The notes: generated from the letters alone by a model not told the origin. 64,000 bases of DNA from Neobacillus sp. Marseille-Q6967 (GCF_946151075.1 NZ_CAMGZB010000001.1:1788001-1852000), one strand, 5' to 3'. Positions 52,548-62,544 are shown, numbered from the stretch's first letter. Numbers and translations: made by a program.

Positions 52548-54098
52548 ATGAAGAAAAATTGGTTGTTAGTTTTTACAATCATCACAGCACTTTTATTAGC
52601 TGCATGTTCAAGCGGCGGCGGATCATCTAAAGAATCAAGCAGTGAAGCTAGCGAAGGCTCAAAGGATGTTGAATCATTGACTTATGCTTCTTTAACGGAT
52701 GCAGTTGGTTTAAGCCCGATTATGACAAACGACTCAGCGTCTGCGAATGTGATCGAACATGTTTATGAAACGCTTTTTAAAAGAAATGCAAAAACAAAGG
52801 AAATTGAACCAGTATTAGCGGAATCCTATGAAAATCCAGATGAACTCACTTGGGTTTTTAAATTAAAGCAGGGAGTTAAATTCCATGATGGAACAGACTT
52901 CAACGCTGAAGCCGTTAAATATACGTTTGACAAATTGCGTGACCCAGCAACAGCAGCACCACGTGCAAGTTTATTAGAGCCAGTTGATACCATTACTGTC
53001 ATTGACGATTATACAGTAGAAATCAAAACGAAATATCCATATGGACCATTCCTAGCAGCTTTATCTCACTCAAATGCTGCAATTGTAAGTCCAACAGCTG
53101 ACCAAAAGCAAGATTTAATGAAAGAACCAGTTGGTACCGGACCATTTAAATTTGTTAGCTGGACACCTGGTGACCAAGTTGTGTTAGAAGCAAATCCTGA
53201 CTACCGTGACGGAGCACCAGCAGTAAAGAAATTCGTTTTAAAGGTTGTACCTGAAGTTTCAACAGCGATTTCCATGTTACAAGCAGGAGAAGTACAATTC
53301 ATCGACAAGCTTCCTACTGAACAGTTAAGCCGAATCGAAGGCATGAAGAATGTAAATGTTGAAAAAGTAGATGGAACAGGCCAATACTATTTAACTTTTA
53401 ACTTCTCAAGAGAAGAAAATCAAGACCCTGAATTTAGAAAAGCTGTTGCAAGTGCAATCGACCGCGATGCCTTCATCACTAAATTAAATGGTTTAGGTGT
53501 AAGAAGTGACAGCGTAATCGGACCAGAGGTATTTGGTCATAACGATTCTGCTGATGAAGCTGGTACTGCTTATGATCTTGACGCAGCAAAAGAATTAGTA
53601 AAGAAAAATGGTTATGACAAGCGTCCTATTAAGTTACTAACTGCAAACAGAGGAAACTTTGTCTTAATGGCAGAAGTAGTTCAGGCACAATTAGCAGAAG
53701 CAGGCTTTGATGTTCAAATTGAAACAATGGAATGGGCAGCATTCTTAGATACAGCACGTGCAGGTAACTACGATCTTACTTTTTTAAGCTGGTCAAATGT
53801 TACAGCTGATGGTTCAGAGTTACTATACCCTAACTTCCATAGTAATAACGTAGGCTCTTCTAACCGTGCTCAGTACAACAATCCAGAATTCGATAAACTT
53901 GTTGAAGCTTCTAGAATGACAACTGATCAAGAAGAACGCTTAAAATTCCTAGATCAGGCAAACCAATTAATGCTTAAGGATAATGCAGTAGTGATTATGT
54001 ACCATGATGTGGTTACAGCAGCACTTAGCAGTGATTTACAGGGTCTAATTCTTGATCCAACTGGAAAATGGGATGTATCCCAAGTTACAGGAAAGTAG
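52548..54098 (+). CDS. Peptide ABC transporter solute-binding lipoprotein
   Basis: ATG 52548 follows AAGGGGGA at 7 bp; the open frame from 52461 overlaps the permease gene. The 516-residue protein has a lipoprotein signal ending in LLLAAC (Cys20), a Gly/Ser/Glu linker, and an SBP_bac_5 fold with PVLAESYENPDELTWVFKLKQGVKFHDG and GTGPFKFVSW. It binds oligopeptides or glutathione-like peptides. The nearby gamma-glutamyltransferase gene points to gamma-glutamyl peptides, which is inference. Confidence 0.88.
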   Translation: MKKNWLLVFTIITALLLAACSSGGGSSKESSSEASEGSKDVESLTYASLTDAVGLSPIMTNDSASANVIEHVYETLFKRNAKTKEIEPVLAESYENPDELTWVFKLKQGVKFHDGTDFNAEAVKYTFDKLRDPATAAPRASLLEPVDTITVIDDYTVEIKTKYPYGPFLAALSHSNAAIVSPTADQKQDLMKEPVGTGPFKFVSWTPGDQVVLEANPDYRDGAPAVKKFVLKVVPEVSTAISMLQAGEVQFIDKLPTEQLSRIEGMKNVNVEKVDGTGQYYLTFNFSREENQDPEFRKAVASAIDRDAFITKLNGLGVRSDSVIGPEVFGHNDSADEAGTAYDLDAAKELVKKNGYDKRPIKLLTANRGNFVLMAEVVQAQLAEAGFDVQIETMEWAAFLDTARAGNYDLTFLSWSNVTADGSELLYPNFHSNNVGSSNRAQYNNPEFDKLVEASRMTTDQEERLKFLDQANQLMLKDNAVVIMYHDVVTAALSSDLQGLILDPTGKWDVSQVTGK

Positions 54099-54107
54099 GT
54101 TTTCATC

Positions 54108-55085
54108 ATGGGAGAGACATTACTTGAAGTCAAAAACATTGTGACGGAATTTCGCACAGCAGACGGGCAGCTGCCTGCTGTGCGTGATGTCTCCTTTTCA
54201 TTAAAAAAAGGAGAAACGCTCTGTATTGTTGGAGAATCGGGCTGCGGTAAGAGTATTACTTCTCTCTCGGTTATTGGACTATTACCTAGCAATGGAAAAA
54301 TTACGAGTGGGGAAGTTCTTTATGAAGGCAGCCCTATTCACAATTTACCACAGGAAAAAATGCGTCAGATCCGCGGCAATAAAATCTCGATGATTTTTCA
54401 GGAGCCGATGACGGCATTAAATCCTGTGTTAACGATTGGCTATCAAATCCGTGAGCCGTTAATGCTTCATCATGGTTTATCCAAAACCGAAGCGACCAAA
54501 CAAGGAATTGAGCTTTTAAAACAAGTAGGAATTCCATACCCGGAAAAGCGGATGAATCAATATCCACACGAACTGAGCGGCGGTATGCGCCAGCGTGTCA
54601 TGATTGCAATCGCCCTATCCTGTAATCCAGGCTTACTGATTGCAGACGAGCCGACGACAGCACTTGATGTAACGATTCAAGCACAAATCCTCGACTTGAT
54701 CAATGACTTAAAAGAAAAGTTTAACATGGGCGTAATGATGATCACCCATGACATGGGTGTTGTCGCAGAAGTGGCTGACCGGGTAATGGTCATGTATGCC
54801 GGGAAAAAGGTTGAAGAAGGTACGGTTGAGGAAATCTTCAATAACCCGAAACATCCCTATACAATTGGACTCCTAAATTCTGTTCCAAATGTGGATGATC
54901 CTGAATTTGAATTAGAATCGATTCCAGGCTCATTGCCAAGTTTACATGAGCAAATTACCGGATGCCGATTCCACGCAAGATGCAAGTTTGCTACAGATAA
55001 ATGCAGAAGTAAAGAACCTCAAGTGTTCGATGTATCGGACACCCATAAGGTAAGCTGCTGGTTAACAGAAGAGGAGGTGCACTAA
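54108..55085 (+). CDS. Peptide ABC transporter ATPase (DppD/OppD type)
   Basis: This 325-residue protein has Walker A GESGCGKS, the signature LSGGMRQRV, Walker [13 protein letters not shown] and the C-terminal oligopeptide-transporter motif with cysteines [15 protein letters not shown], which in relatives bind an iron-sulfur cluster. It works as a heterodimer with the OppF-type ATPase encoded next, whose ATG overlaps its stop codon. Confidence 0.92.
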   Translation: MGETLLEVKNIVTEFRTADGQLPAVRDVSFSLKKGETLCIVGESGCGKSITSLSVIGLLPSNGKITSGEVLYEGSPIHNLPQEKMRQIRGNKISMIFQEPMTALNPVLTIGYQIREPLMLHHGLSKTEATKQGIELLKQVGIPYPEKRMNQYPHELSGGMRQRVMIAIALSCNPGLLIADEPTTALDVTIQAQILDLINDLKEKFNMGVMMITHDMGVVAEVADRVMVMYAGKKVEEGTVEEIFNNPKHPYTIGLLNSVPNVDDPEFELESIPGSLPSLHEQITGCRFHARCKFATDKCRSKEPQVFDVSDTHKVSCWLTEEEVH

Positions 55086-56107
55086 TGGCAGTCGCTGTAG
55101 AAAAATCAACAACAAAAGAAAGGACCGATCCAAAGGTGCTCCTTGAACTTCAAGGAATTAAAAAGTATTTTCCCATCAAAGGCGGAATTCTGCAGCGCAA
55201 GCAGGGCGATGTTAAAGCAGTGGAAAATGTTTCACTGCAGCTTTTTGAAGGCGAAAGCTTAGGTGTTGTTGGCGAATCCGGCTGTGGAAAATCTACATTA
55301 GGAAGAGCAATTTTAGGATTAGAAGATTTGACAGACGGGAAAATCTTCTTCCAAGGTACAGAAATCCAAAATCTTAGAAGAAGAGAAAAACTCAAGTTTG
55401 TTAAACAGATGCAAATGATTTTCCAGGACCCATATGCCTCTTTAAATCCCCGTCAGCGGATTGGTCATGCGTTGGAAGAAGTCTTTACGATGCATACCGA
55501 TATGTCGGCGAAGGAAAAAAGAGAAACGGTTATTAGTTTATTAGAAGAAGTGGGCTTAAAAGAGGAGCATTTTTACAAATATCCGCATGAATTCAGCGGC
55601 GGGCAGCGTCAGCGGATTGGGATTGCCCGTGCCATTGCCCTTAATCCTTCCTTTGTTATCTGTGATGAAGCCGTTTCGGCTCTGGACGTATCCGTTCAAG
55701 CGCAGGTATTGAAGCTATTGAAGAGCCTGCAGGCAAAGTATCAGCTTTCTTATCTGTTCATCTCCCATGATTTAGGGGTTGTCCGCTATTTTTGTGACCG
55801 GGTATTGGTGATGTATTTAGGTAATACAGTGGAACTTGGCACGGTGGGTGACTTGTTTGATAAACCATTGCATCCTTATACACAGGCACTGTTATCGGCG
55901 ATTCCAAGGCCATCGGTAAATAAAAACCGAACCAGGATCCGCCTTCAAGGCGACCTGCCGAACCCTGCCGACCCGCCAAGCGGCTGTCCGTTTCATACTA
56001 GATGTCCGATCGCGACCGAAAAATGTTCAGCAGAAAAACCGGCTTGGAAGGAATATGAACCGAATCATTATGCTGCCTGCCACTATGCTGGTCAGTCCAT
56101 ACAGTAA
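55085..56107 (+). CDS. Peptide ABC transporter ATPase (DppF/OppF type)
   Basis: This 340-residue protein has Walker [10 protein letters not shown], signature FSGGQRQRIG, Walker B FVICDEAVSALD and the C-terminal CPFHTRCPIATEKC motif. The Walker B Asp-Glu-Ala instead of Asp-Glu-Pro is usual for OppF. It completes the transporter. A hairpin (CTCCTAC...GTAGGGG) lies in the 120-bp gap to the next gene but has no T run, so read-through is likely. Confidence 0.92.
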   Translation: MAVAVEKSTTKERTDPKVLLELQGIKKYFPIKGGILQRKQGDVKAVENVSLQLFEGESLGVVGESGCGKSTLGRAILGLEDLTDGKIFFQGTEIQNLRRREKLKFVKQMQMIFQDPYASLNPRQRIGHALEEVFTMHTDMSAKEKRETVISLLEEVGLKEEHFYKYPHEFSGGQRQRIGIARAIALNPSFVICDEAVSALDVSVQAQVLKLLKSLQAKYQLSYLFISHDLGVVRYFCDRVLVMYLGNTVELGTVGDLFDKPLHPYTQALLSAIPRPSVNKNRTRIRLQGDLPNPADPPSGCPFHTRCPIATEKCSAEKPAWKEYEPNHYAACHYAGQSIQ

Positions 56108-56227
56108 TAAAAATAAATCCTCCTACCTACCAAGTAGGGGGAATCTTACTTTTAAGGTAAACGTAGTATAATAATATTGAGCTTGGCCGGCGAACGGAAC
56201 AGTCGGTCAGTTGAGGAGGAACCACAT

Positions 56228-57832
56228 ATGGATTACTTATACCACCCATTTGCGTCAAAGCGTCATACTGTGTTCGCGAAAAAAGGAATGGTCGCAACAT
56301 CGCAGCCATTAGCAGCACAGGCTGGATTAGAAATTTTACAAAAAGGCGGAAATGCGATTGATGCAGCGATTGCAACAGCAGCTGCTTTAACGGTTGTGGA
56401 GCCGACATCAAACGGAATCGGCGGCGATGCTTTCGCGCTCGTCTGGGTAAAAGATCAATTACACGGGTTAAATGCTTCAGGACCGTCTCCTGAATCGATT
56501 TCTGTTGAAGCTGTTAAAGGCCGCGGACATGAAAAAATGCCGATTCATGGTGTTATTCCTGTAACGGTTCCAGGTGTTCCTTCGGCATGGGCGGCATTAT
56601 CCAAACGTTTTGGCCGTTTGCCGTTAGCAGAAGCTTTGAAGCCGGCGATCCGCTATGCAGAAGAAGGCTATCCGCTGACACCAATATTGGGGAAATATTG
56701 GAAGCTGGCGTATAACAAATTTAAAGAGAATTTTACGACAGAAGAGTTTGAAGCCTGGTTTGAAACATTTGCTCCAGATGGAAAGGCACCGGAGATTGGG
56801 GAAGTTTGGAAGTCGCCGGGACATGCATCTACGTTGCGTTCGATTGGGGAAACGGATGCCCGTTCTTTTTATGAAGGAGAGCTTGCCGATAAAATCGATG
56901 ATTTTATGAAGCAGCATAACGGCTTTTTATCAAAGAGTGATTTAAGTAAGTTTGAGCCGAAATGGGTGGACCCAATCTCAACTAATTACAGAGGCTATGA
57001 TGTTTGGGAAATACCGCCGAATGGACAGGGAATGGTCGCGTTAATGGCCTTGAATATTTTTGAAAAATTATCACCGCCGGCATGGCAAAGCGCTGAAACG
57101 ATTCATCAACAGATTGAATCGATGAAACTTGCGTTTACGGATGGGCAAGCATTCATTACGGAGCCGGAAGATATGCCGATTTCGGCGGAAGAACTGCTTT
57201 CAGATGCATTTGCAGCAGAACGCAGTAAAGTCATTGGTGATGTGGCAATGGATCCAAAACCATATGAATTGCCTAAAGGCGGTACCGTTTACTTAGCGGC
57301 TGCAGATGAAGAAGGCAATATGATTTCTTACATTCAAAGTAATTATATGGGCTTTGGTTCTGGTATCGTTATTCCTGGAACAGGAATTGCGCTGCAAAAC
57401 CGCGGTGCTGATTTCAGCTTGGATGAGTCCCATCCGAATGTATTAAAGCCAGGCAAGAGAACCTACCATACGATTATTCCTGGATTTTTAACAAAAGACG
57501 GCAAGGCGGTAGGACCTTTTGGTGTGATGGGCGGCTATATGCAGCCACAGGGTCATTTCCAAGTGGTGACCAACACGGTTGATTATCTTTTGAATCCACA
57601 GGCTGCGTTAGACATGCCAAGATGGCAGTGGATGAAGGGGAAATCCGTTCATGTTGAGCCGGAGTTTCCGAACTACCTGGTTCAGGCACTTGCCCGTAAA
57701 GGCCATGAAGTGCATGTAACTCCAGAAGGGGGAAGCTTTGGGCGTGGGCAAATCATTTGGCGGGATCCTGAAACAGGAGTACTGCAAGGTGGAACGGAAT
57801 CCCGTACCGATGGAGCGATTGCAGCTTGGTAA
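56228..57832 (+). CDS. Gamma-glutamyltransferase-family protein (YwrD-like)
   Basis: ATG 56228 follows GAGGAGGAACC; the open frame from 56177 lacks a site. The 534-residue protein has GGNAIDAAIATAAALTVVEPTSNGIGGDAFALVW, a typical N-terminal half, and the small-subunit start GGTVYLAAADEEGNMISYIQS, where the Thr is the expected autoprocessing and catalytic nucleophile. The usual TTH after the cut is TVY here, as in YwrD-type proteins. No signal peptide is visible, so it acts in the cytosol on peptides brought in by the upstream transporter, releasing glutamate from gamma-glutamyl compounds. Confidence 0.85.
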   Translation: MDYLYHPFASKRHTVFAKKGMVATSQPLAAQAGLEILQKGGNAIDAAIATAAALTVVEPTSNGIGGDAFALVWVKDQLHGLNASGPSPESISVEAVKGRGHEKMPIHGVIPVTVPGVPSAWAALSKRFGRLPLAEALKPAIRYAEEGYPLTPILGKYWKLAYNKFKENFTTEEFEAWFETFAPDGKAPEIGEVWKSPGHASTLRSIGETDARSFYEGELADKIDDFMKQHNGFLSKSDLSKFEPKWVDPISTNYRGYDVWEIPPNGQGMVALMALNIFEKLSPPAWQSAETIHQQIESMKLAFTDGQAFITEPEDMPISAEELLSDAFAAERSKVIGDVAMDPKPYELPKGGTVYLAAADEEGNMISYIQSNYMGFGSGIVIPGTGIALQNRGADFSLDESHPNVLKPGKRTYHTIIPGFLTKDGKAVGPFGVMGGYMQPQGHFQVVTNTVDYLLNPQAALDMPRWQWMKGKSVHVEPEFPNYLVQALARKGHEVHVTPEGGSFGRGQIIWRDPETGVLQGGTESRTDGAIAAW

Positions 57833-58440
57833 ATGCGTTAGCGAAAGAACAGGCTCCTGATTCCGCTTCTCCGCAACCACGCCCATATTGGAGAAGAAAT
57901 TGGGATATTATTGCAGCCTTCTTTCGAGTCGGAATGTTAGGTTTTGGCGGCGGACCATCATCGATTCCGCTTGTCCATCAAGAAGCCGTAAAAAAATATA
58001 AATGGATGACGGAAGAGGAGTTTTCGGATACGTTAGCCATTGCCAACACGATGCCGGGGCCGATTGCTACGAAAATGGCCGGTTATATTGGCTACCGTGT
58101 GACCGGCGTGGCAGGCTGCATCTTCGCTTTGCTGGCTACAGTGGCTCCTACTGCGTTAATCATGATTTTTTTACTTCAGGTATTGCAGAAATATAAAGAC
58201 ATTCCATGGGTCCAGCATATGTCCTTATCCGTTGTCCCTGTGGTAGCCGTCATGCTGGCAACCATGACATGGGATTTTGTGAAAAAGTCAGGTGAGACAC
58301 TTGGCTGGGTTAAGGGATCTGTTATTATATTTTGCGCATTGCTATTAACCGAACTGTTAAATATTCATCCTGCCATTATTATTTTAGTCTTAATTATTTA
58401 TGTCTTTCTTCCGTTTAGCCGAAGGGGGTCAAAAGAATGA
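57826..58440 (+). CDS. Chromate transporter, first half (ChrA family)
   Basis: The frame starts at TTG 57826, overlapping the GGT stop codon, so translation is coupled. The 204-residue protein is one CHR domain: FFRVGMLGFGGGPSSIPLVHQE, then WMTEEEFSDTLAIANTMPGPIATKMAGYIGYR. Full-length ChrA proteins have two such domains in one chain; here they are split into two adjacent genes. The pair exports chromate or a related oxyanion. B. subtilis ywrA/ywrB are a matching pair near ywrD. Confidence 0.88.
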   Translation: MVNALAKEQAPDSASPQPRPYWRRNWDIIAAFFRVGMLGFGGGPSSIPLVHQEAVKKYKWMTEEEFSDTLAIANTMPGPIATKMAGYIGYRVTGVAGCIFALLATVAPTALIMIFLLQVLQKYKDIPWVQHMSLSVVPVVAVMLATMTWDFVKKSGETLGWVKGSVIIFCALLLTELLNIHPAIIILVLIIYVFLPFSRRGSKE

Positions 58441-58997
58441 TTTATTGGCAAATATTCTGGGCCTTCTTTGTTTCTAGTATTTTAGGATATGGCGGCGGTC
58501 CCGCATCGATTCCGTTAGTGGAAAATGAGGTCGTTGACCACTACGGCTGGATGACGACACAAGAATTCAGTGAAGTATTAGCGGTCGGGAATTCACTTCC
58601 CGGACCGATTGCTACAAAACTGGCTGCCTATATTGGCTACACCGAAGGCGGTGTCTTAGGAAGTCTCATTGGCTTATTTGCCACAGTGGCACCTTCGATT
58701 ATTTTGATGTTATTATTGATGGCGGTATTGCTTAAACATAAAGACAAACCACAAGTCAAAAATATCAGCATCATCGTCCGCCCGGTCATTGCCGTACTGC
58801 TAGGCGTCATGACCTTTGAATTCGCCAAGGACGGCGTTCTAAGCTTAGGAATCATCTATACACTCGCGATGTTAGCCGGAAGCTACCTATTACTCGAAAA
58901 ACTCAAATGGCACCCGGCACTGGTCATCCTCATCGCGCTCGCAGTAGGCGCCGTAACAGGCCTCTACAACTCTGGCGACTTCACATTTGGATTATAG
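58437..58997 (+). CDS. Chromate transporter, second half (ChrA family)
   Basis: The ATG overlaps the previous stop as ATGA. The 186-residue protein is a second CHR domain: FFVSSILGYGGGPASIPLVENEVVDHYGWMTTQEFSEVL, then LPGPIATKLAAYIGY. It is related to the first half by internal duplication. The two short proteins likely act as a heterodimer. The operon ends at a perfect palindromic repeat 21 bp downstream. Confidence 0.88.
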   Translation: MIYWQIFWAFFVSSILGYGGGPASIPLVENEVVDHYGWMTTQEFSEVLAVGNSLPGPIATKLAAYIGYTEGGVLGSLIGLFATVAPSIILMLLLMAVLLKHKDKPQVKNISIIVRPVIAVLLGVMTFEFAKDGVLSLGIIYTLAMLAGSYLLLEKLKWHPALVILIALAVGAVTGLYNSGDFTFGL

Positions 58998-59017
58998 CGT
59001 TTTAATTTGGAAATAAA

Positions 59018-59048
59018 GACAGGCACCGCCACCGGCGGTGCCTGTCAC
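59018..59048. repeat. Perfect hairpin made of two inverted repeat copies
   Basis: GACAGGCACCGCC and GGCGGTGCCTGTC form a 13-bp perfect stem around ACC. It lies between the convergent chromate-transporter and HAD genes and may end both transcripts, although no long T run follows. Confidence 0.8.
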
Positions 59049-59075
59049 CATTTATGCAGAAAATGCATACGGTAT

Positions 59076-59816
59076 TCATATTGCTTTGTTAAAAAGGATA
59101 TATTCTCTGAGGAATTCAGGCAGTTCGAGGAGGGAGGGCAGTTCGGCGAAGGTTCCGTTTGGCTGGATGTCGATGTCGACGATGTTGTAGGTCCATTCGT
59201 TTTCAGCCGGGATATGGATGGCATTGATGCCAAGCTCGATGGCGGGCTTGATATCGGTTTTAAGAGAGTTGCCAATCATCCAGGTGGTGGATTTATCAGC
59301 ATTAATTTTCTCAAGCAATTCTTCTAAGGCACGGGTATTTTTATGTTCATAAATAAAGATTCGATCCTCAAAAAAAGACTGTAACCGCAATTCTTTAATC
59401 TTTCGGCGCTGGTTTTCAACATCACCCCCGGTAAACAAATATAAATCATGACCGTCATTCTGCAGCATATCCAATACTTCATACATGTGCGGCAGCGGCT
59501 CCACTTCCACTTGAAACACACTGTGACCGATTTTTTGGATCATATCCACTTCAAAATCCTTCACTTTCCGTTTGTATTTTTTCGAAAAATAGCGGTAGGT
59601 TTTAACCAGTGAATCTATATACGTAGATGAATGAAGGCCGCGTTTTTCAACGATTTTCACATCAAGTTCCAGCTGTTTTTGTTTGATCATTTCATTTGAT
59701 AATGTTGTAAACCATTCCTGCATCTGAAGGACAAATTTGTTTTTCGATTCTTTAAAATATTTGTTGCAGTGAATCAGTGTATCGTCTAAATCCAATATTA
59801 AAGTTTGTTTTTGCAT
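59076..59816 (-). CDS. HAD-family hydrolase
   Basis: AAAGGAGGAATTG precedes the ATG. The 246-residue protein has motif I LDLDDTLIHC (Asp10 nucleophile, Asp12 by count), a helical cap (about 20-110), motif II FTGGD, and motif IV WMIGNSLKTDIKPA. It is a phosphatase of the Cap1 type with a small phosphorylated substrate. No neighbour indicates which. Confidence 0.87.
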   Translation of the reverse strand: MQKQTLILDLDDTLIHCNKYFKESKNKFVLQMQEWFTTLSNEMIKQKQLELDVKIVEKRGLHSSTYIDSLVKTYRYFSKKYKRKVKDFEVDMIQKIGHSVFQVEVEPLPHMYEVLDMLQNDGHDLYLFTGGDVENQRRKIKELRLQSFFEDRIFIYEHKNTRALEELLEKINADKSTTWMIGNSLKTDIKPAIELGINAIHIPAENEWTYNIVDIDIQPNGTFAELPSLLELPEFLREYILFNKAI

Positions 59817-59999
59817 AAAAACAATTCCTCCTTTAATAATGGCTATACTTTAAATATATGGGTTATCACTATTTCAATGCTAACAATAAAAAATCTATTT
59901 TTAAAATGATTCCTCTGTATCAGCGGAATCCTACGGACAACATGGGTTTAGGGGAAAGTAATGAAGGTCCAATGGCACTTGGCATCGTAGGTGGGAATA

Positions 60000-60030
60000 A
60001 AAAAAGACTAAACCAATAAGATTTAGTCCG
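60000..60030 (-). terminator. Terminator of the alaRT operon
   Basis: On the minus strand GACTAAATCTT and a GGTTTAGTC arm pair and are followed by TTTTTTT. It overlaps the end of a doubtful 53-codon plus-strand frame (59858-60019). Confidence 0.8.
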
Positions 60031-60040
60031 TCTGTATAAA

Positions 60041-61252
60041 TTAGTTTTTCGAGTAAAGTTTTTCGGATGTGTTTTGGCTCGTTTTTAACCCATCAACAAA
60101 TCGCTGGATTCGTTTTAGTGCCTCTTGAAGCTGTTCCATCGAAGTTGCGTACGAGCATCTGATATAGCCTTCGCCACTTTCACCAAAGGCGCTTCCAGGC
60201 ACGACAGCCACTTTTTCCGCCAGCAAGAGCTGTTCGGCAAACTGCTCCGAGGTCAAACCGGTACTTTTAATCGAAGGAAACACGTAAAACGCTCCGCCAG
60301 GTGTATGGCATTCAAGTCCGATGTTGTTTAAGCTTTGGACCACAAAGTTTCGCCGTCTCCGATAGCTGCGTCTCATCACTTCCACTTGTTCATAATTGTT
60401 GCGAAGAGCTTCTATCGCTCCGTGCTGCAACATATGCGGGGCACACATGGTGGTGTATTGGAAAATTTTAATCATTACTTCAGTCAGGGCTTTTGGAGCA
60501 GCCAGGAATCCTAACCGCCAGCCGGTCATGGCAAAGCCTTTTGAAAAACCATTGATTAAAATCGTCCGGTCATACATTCCTTTGATGGATGCAAAGCTTG
60601 TATACTCCTCATCATATGTAAGCTCCGCATATATTTCATCGGAAACAACGATCAGGTCGTGTTTTTCGATTACTTTTGCCAGTTGGTTGAGATCTTCTTT
60701 ATTTAAATAACTTCCGGTCGGGTTATTAGGTGAGCATAACAAAATGGCCTTCGTTTTATCGGTAATCTTTTCTTCAAGCTGCTGTGGTGTTAGTTTAAAG
60801 CCATTATCAGGATGCGTCGAGACAGCAACCGGATTTCCGCCGGCCAGCGCTACTAAAGGCGCGTAAGACACGAAGGCAGGTTCGACTATTAACACTTCGT
60901 CGCCTTTATTGAGAATAGTGCGGAAAGCTAGATCAATGGCCTGGCTCGCACCAATGGTGACGATAATTTGATCAGCAGGATTGTAATGAACATCGAAACG
61001 ATTTTTTAAATAGTATGAAATTTCCTCCCGCAGTTCCAGTAGTCCTGGATTTGCAGTATAGGATGTATAACCTTCTTCTAATGAGAGAATCGCCGCTTCC
61101 CGAACGCTCCATGGTGTAACAAAATCAGGCTCTCCCACACCTAGGGAAATCACGCCTTTAATGGTCGCGGCAAGGTCGAAAAATTTCCGGATTCCCGATG
61201 GTTTTAAATCTTTTACCGTTTCGGATAAATAATGTTGATATTCTTTATTCAT
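60041..61252 (-). CDS. alaT: Alanine aminotransferase (class I/II)
   Basis: This 403-residue PLP enzyme has SLGVGEPDFVTPW at the start, the ASQAID helix, LCSPNNPTG, VSDEIYAELTY, and the PLP-binding Lys in INGFSKGFAMTGWRLG. Its start overlaps the stop of an Lrp-type gene by 4 bp, the arrangement of B. subtilis alaR-alaT (yugG-yugH), in which AlaT makes alanine from pyruvate. Family members are hard to separate by sequence alone, so the symbol depends on the pair. Confidence 0.87.
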   Translation of the reverse strand: MNKEYQHYLSETVKDLKPSGIRKFFDLAATIKGVISLGVGEPDFVTPWSVREAAILSLEEGYTSYTANPGLLELREEISYYLKNRFDVHYNPADQIIVTIGASQAIDLAFRTILNKGDEVLIVEPAFVSYAPLVALAGGNPVAVSTHPDNGFKLTPQQLEEKITDKTKAILLCSPNNPTGSYLNKEDLNQLAKVIEKHDLIVVSDEIYAELTYDEEYTSFASIKGMYDRTILINGFSKGFAMTGWRLGFLAAPKALTEVMIKIFQYTTMCAPHMLQHGAIEALRNNYEQVEVMRRSYRRRRNFVVQSLNNIGLECHTPGGAFYVFPSIKSTGLTSEQFAEQLLLAEKVAVVPGSAFGESGEGYIRCSYATSMEQLQEALKRIQRFVDGLKTSQNTSEKLYSKN

Positions 61253-61752
61253 GGTGAAACCACCATTCTCCGGTCAGTATCTTTGTCTTCTCCGAAAATA
61301 ACGCCATCATGTTTGTACTTTTTTAACATAAAATGGGTTGTAGTCGAGATGACGTTGTCTATCGTTGAAAGCTTCTCTGATACGAAGTTCGCGATTTCAG
61401 ACATCGTTTTCCCTTCAATCGTGATGGATAGGTCATACGCACCTGACATTAAATATAATGAAGTCACTTCCGGAAAGCGGTAAATCCGCTCAGCTACTTC
61501 ATCAAAGCCGACCCCGCGCTTTGGTGTAACTTTGACATCAATCATGGCGACAATGTTTTCCTTCCCGGCAACCTTACTCCAGTCAATGAGTGCAGGATAA
61601 CTTACAATAACCTTTTCGTCTTCAAGCTTTTTAATGGTTTCATTCACGGTCTCCACACTTTGATTGACCATCATGGCGATATCCTCTACAGGTATCCGAT
61701 GATTTTCCTCTAGTATGGATAAAACTTCTAACTCCTCACCAGACAACTTCAT
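61249..61752 (-). CDS. alaR: Lrp/AsnC-family regulator of alanine synthesis
   Basis: ATG 61752 (MKLSGEELEVL) follows GAGGAGG; the frame from 61776 adds eight residues over that site. The 167-residue protein has an N-terminal HTH (VLSILEENHRIPVEDIAMMVNQSVETV) and a RAM domain with VTSLYLMSGAYDLSITIEG. In B. subtilis AlaR activates alaRT in response to alanine. The 4-bp overlap with the aminotransferase gene supports the assignment. Confidence 0.87.
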   Translation of the reverse strand: MKLSGEELEVLSILEENHRIPVEDIAMMVNQSVETVNETIKKLEDEKVIVSYPALIDWSKVAGKENIVAMIDVKVTPKRGVGFDEVAERIYRFPEVTSLYLMSGAYDLSITIEGKTMSEIANFVSEKLSTIDNVISTTTHFMLKKYKHDGVIFGEDKDTDRRMVVSP

Positions 61753-61830
61753 ATTCCCAGCCTCCTCTTTGTACAATATAGTTATAATACATTATTGTTG
61801 TGGTAGAAGAGAAGGTTATCAGAAATTTTT

Positions 61831-62262
61831 TTATTTTGACGGTGGAGTGTGGAGTTCAGGTTTACTATCGGGCTGGCTTTTAAATATGCTGGCTATTAAG
61901 ACTGCGAGGAAAATACCTGCAGTATCAAACCCGATATCGAAGAGTCTTCCGTTGCGGGTAAAATATAATTGTAGAAACTCGGTAGCTGCAGCATAGAAAA
62001 AGGCTGTTAAGAGACTTGGAATGATGTTAAATCTTGTTTGCAGCAGTATGGTCAGGATAAAAAAAGCGATAATGTGCCCGATCTTTTGCAACAGAAAATC
62101 CATCGAAAGGACTGAGGGGAATGGGGAAAAAATCTGGTGAAAACGTGGAGATTCATTCCATTGAAAATCAACCACACCATCTTCTACCAAAAGATGAAAA
62201 CTAGAATTACAAGTAAAAACAAAAATCGCCCCCGCCCATAACAAAATCAACAACAACCGCAT
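61831..62262 (-). CDS. VanZ-family membrane protein
   Basis: This 143-residue protein has four predicted helices and the VanZ pattern: a first helix with LLLILLWAGAIFVFTCNSS, KIGHIIAFFILTILL, and the ATEFLQLYFTRNGRLFDIGFDTAGIFLA core. VanZ proteins are associated with low-level teicoplanin resistance but most members are of unknown function. AAAGGGGGATTTTC precedes the ATG. Confidence 0.85.
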   Translation of the reverse strand: MRLLLILLWAGAIFVFTCNSSFHLLVEDGVVDFQWNESPRFHQIFSPFPSVLSMDFLLQKIGHIIAFFILTILLQTRFNIIPSLLTAFFYAAATEFLQLYFTRNGRLFDIGFDTAGIFLAVLIASIFKSQPDSKPELHTPPSK

Positions 62263-62544
62263 CGAAAATCCCCCTTTACCCGCCAGTCTAAACCCCCAAA
62301 AATGGTTTTATACATAAATACTTAATACATAAATGTATAAATGCATAATCGGTGACAGGCACCACTCGTGGACACTGTCCACCTGATACGGACAATCTTT
62401 TATTTCTTTTTTGGGAAAAACGGGTTAATGAATAATGTTCGATATTGGACCTTAATACAAAAGTTTGAAGTATCCCAGAGGATGAAGTGCTTTTTACGAT
62501 CCATCGAATTTATGAGGCAATCATTAAAATTAATACCGCCAACA

